This document shows, piece by piece, positions 36,200 to 47,690 of a stretch of 64,000 nt of DNA. Each line of letters opens with the position of its first letter. Positions within the stretch are counted from its first letter, which is position 1. Location: positions 134,239-198,238 of the forward strand of contig WMCF01000089.1 of NCBI GenBank assembly GCA_009792885.1, given 5' to 3'. The notes under the pieces are model-generated. The model searched no databases and was not told where the DNA came from. It saw only the letters and a list, made by a program, of their open reading frames with translations. The DNA is from Eremophila alpestris peregrina. Its lineage: Eukaryota > Chordata > Aves > Passeriformes > Alaudidae. The position numbers and the translations under genes are program-made.

Positions 36200-39100
36200 T
36201 TTCTCTTAGGAAAACTCACTTTTCCTCTGGTCTAGAATGAAACAGAGAGAGGAAAGCCTGCTGCCCTGAAGACTCATATACCGTGTACCGAAGAGACGTG
36301 ATCAAGATCACCAGTATGCATGAAATCACAGTTATTCAAGTAAGCTTCCTTAACTGTATTGGAGTTACAGGTAACTTTTTTTTTTTTTTTGCATCCTTTT
36401 TCATCCATCCTTTACTTTTCCTGAAGTCAAAGAAAGTTATATTAAAAAGGGATGCAACCTCGTGGCATCATTTCAGCAGGTCTGGGCACTTGGATAAAGC
36501 AACTGTGTAGCTCTCCCACATGAGGCCTTAGCAAGGTCCCCCCTGGGCCCAGAAGGTACACTGCTCTGGAGACTTTTCATGCCACTCAAATTCCAGATGG
36601 GCTTTTCAAGTCAATTTTGTCTTGCTTTATGGCTCCATTATGAGAATATGCTCATCCAAGCATTGCTGCATATATACACAGATTAGTTCTTTGACCATGT
36701 TCTACAAATTCAGCAGAAGATGGAAGCAGAGGAATGAGCACAGTGCTTGTAGGGATATTTCTGGAAAACAGTAGCAGTTGGTAGAGGAATTGTCACATCA
36801 GTTTGCTGGATTATGTCTATTGTGCCTGGAAATGGGATATCTACATAAATGAGTAGCCAGGAGCCCAGTTTTACCATCCAGCTAATGGTTACCTGAGTAA
36901 ATCTGGTACATTGCCTGAATAGGTACCACCTGAATTAAAATGAGTTCAGATACCCACTTGGAGAAGAACAAGAGGCATTTGAAGATAGACATGAGAAATT
37001 TCTTATGCTTTGATTTACAGTATCTTATGAATGTTGGGAATTCATTATCTTGACTGTAAGACAGGGGTTTAAGAAACATGGAATTTATTCAGAGAATTTG
37101 TGGTTTTGGTTGGGGGTGGGTGGGTTTGAGCTGTGTAAGAAAGACACATCCACGCTTGCGCACTTCTTTTGTGTTTATTGTGGTTCAGCAGAGACTGATG
37201 TTGAGGTAGGAAAGATAACCCAAAAATGACATGGTGCTGTGGCAATTTTAAAATATCTTAACTAGAATCTTACCAATGTATTTCAGAATTGCTACTGCAG
37301 GCACACACACTTACCTATCTATGAATCAACCAATAAATCTCCCTGCATGCACGCATGCATGCAGGTCAGCAGAAGATGTAAGCAAGTTTCATCATGTGAT
37401 GGAAAAGGAGCAAAGAGCTTTGCAATAGTTTTCCTTTTGTATATGCCAACTTTTATCCAGTCCCTTCTTGTTCCTGAGCAAGCAGAACTACTTTTTTAGT
37501 ACCATTATTAAATTTGTATCACCTTAAGTAAGCCTAACTTTTTCTCCTTGGAATGGCAGTAAGTAAATAATTTCATTCCATTTCCTATTCAATTATGTCC
37601 CTTTTCCTTTTTCTTACTCTCCAGTCAGGTACTTCAGCACTGGAAAACTTTCTCGCTCTGAAAGAATACAAATGCAGCAGTGAATATAAAAAGTGAGTTC
37701 CTGCAACTTAAATAGATATCTCATCTTAATAATGATTCAATAGGGTAGAAGGCAGCTAACAAAAATAATGTGATTTACCTCTGAATTAATGAAGAAATGC
37801 TCTACAGAGCTGGCAGAAGCCATGAATGAAACTGTTTCTAAGTACATCCGAAATACTTTGTCAATGGAGCTATCAAAAACTGAGTACTCGTCAAGTACTA
37901 CCTTGAGTATGCTCTTGGAAAATAATCTAAGAAATTACCTGATCATGAAAGATAATGTTTTAAGAAATTTTTACCAGCAGTCACCCTAGCTTCAAATTAT
38001 TTTCTTTATTGAGATGTAGCTTTGCCTTTTTGTGTTCTATCCTTCCAATCTCATTCTTTATGCCAGATCAGCAAAGTCTTTGTCATTTACTGGAAAAAAT
38101 TCCGAGGTGAGAAGCAAACAATTCTGTTGACAAACAGCTTTCAATACAGTGCATCATCTGAGGACTACTTGTTTTGACTTATGCACTAGGACTGTGTGTA
38201 CTGTGAATGAACAGTTATCATTCCCTCTGGAAAAGGTGTTTTGCAGTTGGTTTGGATGAGGATAGGCCTTTGTCTTCCAAAAGAGTCCTGACTGCTGCTC
38301 TCCAGACAAGTACACACTGAAACAAGCAGTTTGTTTTTACTTTTGCCATGACCACAAAAGTATGAAACAAAAGAAACCTTTGTTCTGTGCTTTTCCTTGC
38401 CTCACTGCATGTCTCAATTGTGTTAGCAATTATCAGGTAGCAGGGCAGAGTAAAGTCAGTGCTTAACAGAACATGTAGTCACATGAAATCAGATAGAGAT
38501 TCTAAGTGCCAGATCCAGAGTAGAGGATAATGGAATCACTGGAAAAATCAAGTCTCTTTGCTTCCTGTGTTTTAGAAGATTCTTCGTGTTACTAGTTCTC
38601 AATTACTTTTGCCTCTCCTGCCTTTCTCCTCCCTAGTTCACGATCTTTTCTTATTTTGGACATGAGTTATATTCACAGGATATTTCCATGGTCACAGGAG
38701 TCAAGCTGGCCAACTGCTGTTGAATGTTGATGACTAATGAAGAACATCCACTGGGCTGCTTGGTGGAGTACTTACGTATTTCATTCCCCAGCTCCCTCCT
38801 GGACAAATTCTCTCCTTTTTTTTCATGCAAAGAGGCCTCCAAGTTCCCTCTACTCCTGTGTCACAAAGCAGAAGCAGAGGATGTAAGGAGCAGCATTAGG
38901 ATGATAAGTGAAGCACAACAACTGAGCATTGTTTAGGACTGAAGTTCACAGAAGATGTTCCAAACCAGACCTTGCTAACAATGAGCTCAATTCCATGTCT
39001 GTATCCTCATCCTAAATAAAGATGGAACAATAGTTGTGCTGACACCAGCAAGGTCAGAATCTCACCCCAGGCCCTTGCCTTCCCCTTCCTTATAATTCTG

Positions 39101-41723
39101 CCCAGTCTTGTATTTGGCAAGAAAGATATGGATAATTTTCCTTGTTTGTGTTCAGCTCTTTCCTGCACCTTTTATCATTCTTCTCAACATATCAGATCAC
39201 CTTTAACATACAGTTTAAGTTTATATGCACAAAAAAGTAAATCAGTTACACTTTACTTGAATTGCACCCATTGAGTATGTTTCTTATGGTGTAGTAGCAG
39301 TTCACAGTATCTAGAGTATACTGGACATACTGTTCCTAAAGCACAGTTGTTTCCTACAAAAATAGTAAGATTTTGCCATAACTCCTGCCTCATCATAGAA
39401 TATGCTTATGCTATGTAGTTTGTGGATCATAAGGCCTAGTATTGTTTAGGTTCTACATGTGTACTACTAAAACAATGCTCTATGTAATGAAGTTGTTAAA
39501 AAATAAATTTCTTTACACTAGGTGCCTCAGAGCAGAGGAACTGCTGCAGGAAAAAATAACCATCAATAGAAGAGCGAGAGCTAGGTTAATCTATGGAGGG
39601 ACCCCCTACAAAAACCTGAGGGCCTTTATTCCCTCAGAAGTTATGCATTTGTTCCTCATGTGCCCTGCACGTGCCTCTTGGTGCAATGGCAACTTTTGGT
39701 CTGGGACCTCCTAACACCTTAGAGAATTCTTTTCCCATGACCCCACAGGCAGGCAAGTAACTGTTCTTACCTTGTTGAGACTCAGCTTCTGCTGAGGACT
39801 GCAGCCTCCTCATCTTCTGGTTTGTGCTTCTGATGCACTAGTTCAGTTGGGTGAGGATGTGAAATTAGGAAGTCTTTAGTTTAAAGTAAAGACTGCTAGG
39901 CAATAACTTATAACCAACATTATTCTCACCGTACAAGCTAGTAGGAAAATTACTAAGAAAATTAACTCTATTCCAGCCAGAAACATCTCTAGACGAAAGC
40001 TTGCAACTACTGGCATACAACTCCCGAAAATTCAGCTTCTCGTGCTAAAGCAAGTAAATTCGAGGCAAACAACATACTATATCACACTGTGTTTAACTCT
40101 AAGTGCCTTATTCTTACTTAAAACTTGCTTATTAAGCCAAACATTAATATCTCTCCACAAGGACCAGACCATAATAATTGTTTTCCAGTATCAAGTCCCT
40201 GTCTCCATTTTTCTTTAATTCATTCTAACAGATTAAGTATATTCTCACCATTATTCCCCTTTTAGAAAACCAAGTAATATTTATTTTGCTTATTAGAGCA
40301 CTAGCACAAGGTCCAGTATCACAGGCTAAGTGCTCAAATAAGGGGACTCGTCTGAGTGCAAGAAGTCACCTTGCCACAAGGAAGATGACAGCTGCTCTGT
40401 AGATCTGTGGCAGGTTTGGCAGAATAGGGGAGCTGAATTTTCAGTTCTGTCTGCATCCTGCTTTTAGAACAAAGGTAACATATTTTATCCTTCAGACCTT
40501 GTTATTTAAATATCAAATTAATGTCAACATCAGTCAGGAGACGTGCATTCTCTATGTTTGCTAGAATGACGGAATTTTCTACAACTACATTTGATGTTCT
40601 ACTCTATGTTTGTCATTATGAGTGCATTAAGATACTAAAATATGTTATATACAATAAACATATATATGAAAGTTTAGGCATCACTTGAATGACTTCCCAC
40701 TGCAGATACATACATACATGGCTTAAGTGCAGAGGCTATATTAAACTGAATATTACATAGCTGAAAGTAATGAGAACATTTGATTATAATTATTTTGTTA
40801 TGGTGGGTGCAGATCATAACCCAAAGTTGGGTTTGGCAATGACATAGCCTAATCATAATAAACTTCTTTTCTTCATGTACGGATCAAATGCAGTACTTGA
40901 GTGACAAGAATGAGTTAGAAGTGTAAGAGGACTACTTCCATGTGTACTTTCATATACTTGAGTATACGCAATGTGGAATCAAATTCTGCTTCAGTATGGT
41001 TTTTTTAAGTAGCACTACTACTCGTGATGCAGCCTCTAATCTGAGATTCTCAAAGCAAAATTCTAGTTGCGTCAAGTACCACCTTATGTAGAATAAGTAC
41101 ATGAATGATGAAATTGCTGCATAGAATATTTATATTTTTCATGGGGTTCCTTGTACAGTAATCATGAGACTGTGTAGATCAAGTTTTACTGTTTTATTTT
41201 TCTTAATTAAGTATTGAAAACAGATCAGTGAAATGCAGCTAAAACATTTCAGCAGTGGATTCTCATTCATTTTATGACTACTGTTGCCCAACACTCTTTA
41301 TTAGATGGCTTTTAACAGAAAGTACAAACATGAAAAGGGATGGAGAATACAATCAAAAAAGGAAAAAAATTATGTAAAGAGAAATAATAATATGCAGATC
41401 ACTCATAACCCCTCTGCACATGTGTAGAGATCAGACAGAAAAACCACTTAATTCTTGTCCTGTCCCCTGATGGTCCCACCCCAAGCCCTTTTCTTTCTCT
41501 CCACACTGACTTTTTCAGAGCACGTTAAGCTGTTTGTCGTTTGAGCAATAAAAAAGCCCAAGTCAAATTCTGTCCCTCCTTTGGTTGTTAGGTAACTCAT
41601 AAACACTTGCCTCATTGACTCAAAAGCAGGGCCAGAAAAATGACATTTCAAGTTATCTATCAAGACTAAAGGTGCTCCAAATGCCCATTACAACGTGTAA
41701 CTTCCCTCTGCTGCAAACAGACA
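36200..41723. other. Intergenic / probable 3' part of miR-31 host region
   Basis: This is AT-rich DNA with homopolymers (T tract near 36376-36390). I found no coding exon or clear transposon. If the miR-31 host transcript continues past the hairpin, its downstream exons would lie here or further left, but no exon can be supported by sequence alone. Confidence 0.5.
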
Positions 41724-41794
41724 GGAAAGATGACAATATGTTGGCATAGCAGGTTTTTAGGTCAACAGCTATGCCAACATCTTGCCTCCTCTCC
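41724..41794 (-). ncRNA. MIR31: miR-31 precursor hairpin
   Basis: Read on the minus strand, these 71 bases reproduce the vertebrate mir-31 hairpin, which is also 71 bases in human. The 5p mature RNA occupies 41787 down to 41766, with seed GGCAAGA at 41786-41780. The 3p RNA occupies 41751 down to 41730. The arms include a perfect 13-bp inverted repeat (41738-41750 with 41768-41780). Relative to human, the 5p strand has U for C at position 11 and the 3p strand U for C at position 19, while the loop is clearly diverged. miR-31 is a post-transcriptional repressor studied in development, epithelium and cancer. No protein gene overlaps it; its host is expected to be a long non-coding RNA on the same strand. 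Confidence 0.98.
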
Positions 41795-44700
41795 AGCTCT
41801 GCATAAAGGAACTTCTTGGAAAGGTGTCTGTGGGAATTGTAAAGTCTTTAACAGTGATTTTTAAAATCTAAATTAGAAAGCAGAAATTTATTTAGAAGAG
41901 TCACACTGTTATGTAAAACATCTGAATATCAGTCTCACCATATACTGTACAGTAATGCTGATGTGAGTGGGTTTTTACCCCTTAGGCTAGGAGATCTAAA
42001 AAAAAAATCTCTGACAAAAGCCAAGTTTGTATTTCTGTAATAGCTGCGGAGCAGAGACAGTGTTTCTTAACTATTTTTTCACAAACAAATTATGTATTCA
42101 GGACTTTTCTTACCAAAGCATCAATAAAATCCAAGAGAGAGAGTGGATGATCTAGAGCTGTATCTTACACACCGCAGTGGAATCATACTTTCAAGTGGCT
42201 TCATTTTAAACTAATTTTCTGTCTGGTTTCTCTTTTTTTTCCCAGATTCACCTAAACAAAGAAGTGATTGCAAAGGAAAAGATTCAAACACACACATTCA
42301 CTGTTATAAAAATACATCAGCAGCTTCATTCATACTTAGAAATCACACTGCCACCTTCTTGTAATCTATTTCCATTCGCACAAACATTTGCAGATGGTAT
42401 TTTGGGAGCAGTGGATTTGCCAAGGAGACAGATTTTCAGGAGGAAAGTGGTAGTCATTACAAAAGTGGAGACAGACTCCTCCAATGTACCTTGCCTACAG
42501 TGCACACTTCCACTGTTTGATGGTTGATCAGTGTTTTCATTTCACTTAATTTAAACAAAGCAGGGAAGATATTTTAATTTATTTCTCTATTCATGTACCT
42601 GGTTCTATAAAGCAGTCAGAATGGCAAGAGTGAAATGTAAGAGTCTAATAAGTGTAAGGACAGTTCATAACCATCTGGAGCACATTGACTAGGACAGTCA
42701 TTCACAACACCAAACATGCTTCACTGAACAGATTATGTCAGCTGCGGAAGTTGCCAACTATACCTTTAATTTTCATTTCCAAACTCTGTATTCAAAACTG
42801 ACACCTTGAGTTTATATCAGCATTGTGGAGTTTTGGTAGTTTTGGTGTTTTTTTCCCTACAGATTTTTAAGAATTAGGAGAAGAGCAAAGGAAGAGTTGT
42901 TACAACATCTTTGACATAAGAGAAGCGCATTCATTGTCACCAGGCACCCTGGTATTTTAAAATTTTGCAGGTAATCTTTGAAGAAGCTGGGGTTCACAAT
43001 GTAGCCTCCCTTGGGTGTTACCTTGCTATCAGTGATCAAGCCACTGCAAAATATACAATCCAGAACCCTCCAAAAAAGGGAGTGGAGATAAAATAGCACA
43101 TTATTCCATGTTACATAAATAGAATAGAAAACATTCAGAAGCCAAGCAGTTAATCACATTTCAAAACACAACAAGGGAGCACATTTTGTTGTGCTTGTTA
43201 ACGCTTGTGTCTTTAATTAACATTACAATTAGTATGCAAGCTGTCTCACAAGCCTGTTTTGAAATGAAAGTGAAAGCCTGTTTTCCACCAATTACTGTCT
43301 TCTAAGAAAACTGTGGAGCTGAAGATATGTGAATGACACTACATTTCAAAGAGTCCCTTTGGATTTATATTTAAGGAAAAGTTCTTAAATCTACCCTTTG
43401 GGAATATTATCAGTAAATTCCATTAGAATTTTCCATTTAGATATCTCAGGATGGGAAAAAGTTTAAATTCTTCAACATGGAAAGGAAATTTTAAGTTTCA
43501 AATGCTTATTTCATAAAAATACATAGATGTACAAAAAAGAAAATCAAATTAACTTGCCTATTTTGTGTTTGCTAAACTTTTCTTTCTGCTTTTAGAGTTT
43601 AGTTTATAAATATGCATGAAGCTTGTATGTTCATATAGAACTTTTGTTTACCATTATCTTACAGGTTTCTTATAAATCAGTGTGGTTATTTCAAAACTCT
43701 TGCAATAATCTCTGAATTTGCTTAAGATAACAACTTTTCCAGTACTTTTTTTCTGAACTGAAAACTGCTTATTTTTGGGATCATATTCTGCAGAATGTTT
43801 GGGTGTACATGTACTCACATCAGTAGAGGGTTTTTATACTCTGACATGACATAAAATAAACAAGATTTAAATTAAACAGCTGCGTCAGCAGACAAGATCA
43901 GGGTTTGTTAACATCGATGCTCTCTGAACTGCCAATCTGATGTCTCATACAATCACTTCTGTCCTAACAAAGCCTGTTTTTTTGGAGGGCAGTGTATGAA
44001 ATGAAGCTTAGTCTGGACTTAGGCCAAGGGAGGCATTATTTCAAAGCTAGCTGTGCCACTGACCCAAAGAGTCTGGATTTGGCATGCTGTGATGACCCAA
44101 AATCTAACTGGTTCAAACACAGGCAAGACTATGCAGCAGTAACAGGCTGCTGCTGGAAGTTAACATCCCATTTGACAAATCTGCCTCTGAAACTGGAAGC
44201 AGAGATGTGTAGAGCTTTCAGAACTAGCACAAGGAGCTGGCAGCACAAGATTCTGACAATGTGCTGATAAGGTACCTTTGATTGCCACAGCTCATTTTAG
44301 ACCAAGTTTACTGTGAAAGAAAAAAAGGAAATTGTAATAATCTAATATAATTAATGGCTTTTGCATATTTTGTAGATTTTTCCACAGACCCTATGAGCTA
44401 CAAATACCAACATGTTAAGTAGCTGGCAGTACATCAAATGCTACCAAATGCATACAGCAAACTAGCTGCTGAAAGAACCATTTTCTGACTAAGGAAAAGC
44501 ATGTAATTATAACTGATAAAACTAGAGCTTGGGATAGTGCATTTTTCTAAATAACTTGCCAACTTCATCTGTTCTCTCTGTTTAAAAAGTTCAGTAGCAG
44601 ACCCCAATTTATCTTCAGTACAGCCAGGTCAGAATATGAAAGGGGAAAGCAAGCAAATTACAGGCTTATTCATTCGATGCATTAAAGCATCTTCCACTCT

Positions 44701-44999
44701 CAGACTGCTCTTCACAATTTTCAAACATGCTGCAACAGCAGAGCAGGGAACAGAGACAGCAAAAGAAGACATAACACACACAGAAGGAAGGGGGTAGATA
44801 ACACAGGACAATGGAAGCTTGCACATCGCAGCCAACACAGGTAAGAAAAGGCAAGGAGTGATAGCAGTGGGTGACTTCTGAGAGGTTCAGAGGTACTGAG
44901 AGACCTGACACACTCTCTAGAGAGGTGCTGCTTACTGGGGATGCATAGCAGGGATGTCACTGATAGGTTACTGAGCACTGACTATTACACACTACTGTT
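41795..44999. other. Upstream flank of miR-31
   Basis: This would be intron of the miR-31 host transcript. No exon, transposon or RNA gene is evident. The A/T-rich text shows scattered homopolymer runs only. Confidence 0.5.
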
Positions 45000-47690
45000 G
45001 TTTCACATGATACAGCAACAGTGACACAGCCAGAAGACTGAGGAGTATCAAGAAGGATTACAGAGCCCTGGCTGTGACAGTAAGGGATTCTGAAGGGCAG
45101 GTAGTTTCTTCATAAATCTTCCTGGTCAAAGGAAAGGTATTAGAAAGGGCCGGTGCAATCAGGTCTGGGCTAAAGGCAGGTCTGGGCAGGGACAGGTGAC
45201 ATTATAGCAGGGCTCTTTTACAGGCTGCCTGACCAGGAACACTGACAGATGAGTCCCTCTGCAGACAGGAGCAGCCTTGCATTCACAAGCCTGATCCACA
45301 GAGGGGACTTGAACCACCCCAACAGCTGTTGGCCATAAGCAAAGCAGGAGGTTCCTGCAATGCATTGATGACAACTTCTTTCTCCAAGAGACAGAGAAAC
45401 CAACAGGGAAAGGTGCTATCCTGGACCTTGTTCTTACCAACAGGGAGCAGCTAGTGTGGAATGGGAAGTCCCAAGCCAGCCTTGGCTGCAATGACCATGA
45501 AATGGTGAAGTTCAAGATCCTTAGGCCATAAAGAAGGAGCAGAGCAATCTCACTACACTCTACTTCAGGAGAGCAGATTTTGCTCTTGAAGGATCCATTC
45601 AGTAGAGTACCATGGGATAAAATCCTGGAGGGAAAAGAGAAAGCTTGTTAGTATTCATGATTCACCTCCTCCAGGCTGAGGAGCAATCCCAACAAAGATA
45701 GTGTCAGACAAAATTGCCAGGAGGTCTGTATGGATGAGCAAAGAGCACCTAGACAAACTCAAACATGAAAAGAAAACCTAAAGAGCATGGAAACAAGGAG
45801 AGACAGACTCTGAGGAATACATATAGATTGTCCGAGCAGACAGATTGTATGATTCTATGAAAACTAAATCCCTGATAGAATTAAATCTGGCCTGCATTTA
45901 AAGGGATGTCAAGAGCAACAAGAAATGCTTCTGTAGGTATATTGGTGATAAAAGGAAGACTAAGGAAAATATGGATCCTCTTCAAAAGAAACAGAAGACC
46001 TGATTACCCAGGACATAGAGAAGGCTGAGATACTCAATGGCTTTTTTGCCTCAGTCTTTACCTGCAAGTACTCCAGCCTCTCAGAAAGTAAAGGCGGGGA
46101 CTGTGGAGAAGGAAGAACCAGTCCCCTGTGGAGAGGATCTGGTTTGAGACCATCTAAGGAAACTGAAGGGGCACAAGTCCATGGGACATCATGAGATGCA
46201 CCTGCATGTCCTAAGGGAACTAGCAGATGAAAGGCCTGCTACCCAACCAATTAGAGAATTTGATACAGTCTGGAGAAATTCCCACTGACTGAAAAACATG
46301 ACCCCCATTCTTAAATGGGAGGAAAAAAGGAAGGCCTTGTGAACTACAGGCCAGCCAATCTCACCTCTGTGTCAGGCAAAATCGTGAAATAGATTTTCCT
46401 GGAAATTGTGCAAAGGCAATGGAAAATAAAGAGGCAAATAATGAAAAAGAACATGGCTTCACCAAGGACAAGCTGTGAGTGGCAGATTTCGTAGCCTTCT
46501 ACAGTGGAATTACAGCAGTGGTGGACAAGGGAAGGGCAGCAGGCACTATCTGCCTGGACTTGCGCAAAGCATTTGACATTGTCACACATGGCATTCTTGT
46601 CCCTAAGTACGAGAGGCACTGATTTGACAGATGGACCACTCAGTCTATAAGGAATTGGACTGGCTGCACTCAAAGAGCTGTGCTCCATGTCTGAATGGAG
46701 ACCAGTGACCAGTGCTGTTCCTCAGGGGTCAGTACTGGCACTGTCGCTGTTCAGGATTTGTCAGTGACACATACAGTGGGATTGAGGGCACCCTCAGCAA
46801 GTTTGCCACAGACACAAGTTGTGTGGGGCAGTCAACATGCTGGAGGGAAGGGATGCCATCCAGAGGGGCCTGGACAGGCTGGAGAGCTGGGGCTGGTGCA
46901 AACCTCATGGAAGTCAACAAGGCCAAGTGCAAGGCCCTGTACTTCGGTCAGGGCATTCCCAAGCACACATGCAGGCTGGGCAGAGAATGGAATGAAAGTA
47001 GCCCTGGAAAGAAATACTTGGGACTGTTGGTGTACAAGAGGTTGGACATGATCTGTCAATGTGCACTCATGGCCCAGAATTCCAAGCATGTCCTGGGCTG
47101 CATCAAAAGCCATGTGGTCAGTAGGGCAAGGGAGGGGATTCCATCCTTCTACTTTGCCCTGGTGAGACCCCATCAGAATTACTGTGTCCAGTTCTGTGGC
47201 CCCCAACATAAAAATGATGTGGACCTGCTGGAGAGAGTCCAGTGGAGTGCCAGAAATATTAAAGGGCTGGAGCACCCCTCCTATGAAAACAGGCTGAGAC
47301 AGTTGGGGTTGTTCAGCTTGGAGGGAATGCTGTTTTGAGGAGACCTTATAGCAGCCTTCCAGCACCTGAAAGGTGCTGGAGAGGGACTTTTGACAAGGAT
47401 ATGTAGTCATAGGGCAAGGGGTAATGGCTTTAAGTCAAAAGGGGGAAGGTTCATACTAGCTATCATGTAGAAATTCTTCAGTGTGAGAGTGATGAGGCCC
47501 TGGCACAGGTTGCCCAGAGAGGCTGTGGCTGCCCCATTCCTAGAAGTGTTCAGTGCCAGGTGGGATGGGGCTCTGAACAACCTGGTCTAGTGGAAGGTGT
47601 CCCTGCCTATGACAGAGGGGTTGGAACCAAGTGATCTTTAAGGTCTCTTCCAACCCATTCTATGATTCTGTGATTCTATGAAAAGTGCTT
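45000..47690 (+). mobile_element. CR1 LINE, long copy from endonuclease to 3' end
   Basis: About 2.7 kb of sense CR1 ORF2 and 3' end, the longest transposon in the window. It starts in endonuclease-domain text, passes through the linker and RT, and ends ATTCTATGATTCTGTGATTC. A 208-codon open frame (46712-47338) covers the RT C-terminus, including the ALVRPHQNYCVQFCGPQHK-type segment. The FADD catalytic motif reads FATD (SKFATDT), and upstream parts have many stops, so it is inactive. The left boundary is approximate. Confidence 0.9.

Noticed and set aside
37343..37365. A short GCATGC-type palindrome
   Set aside because: A brief alternating CATG tract of a kind that arises from dinucleotide-like slippage. 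The pairing is too short to claim a functional hairpin.
46712..47338. A 208-codon plus-strand frame as a possible host gene
   Set aside because: It is the reverse transcriptase C-terminus of a CR1 element, with flanking CR1 text on both sides.
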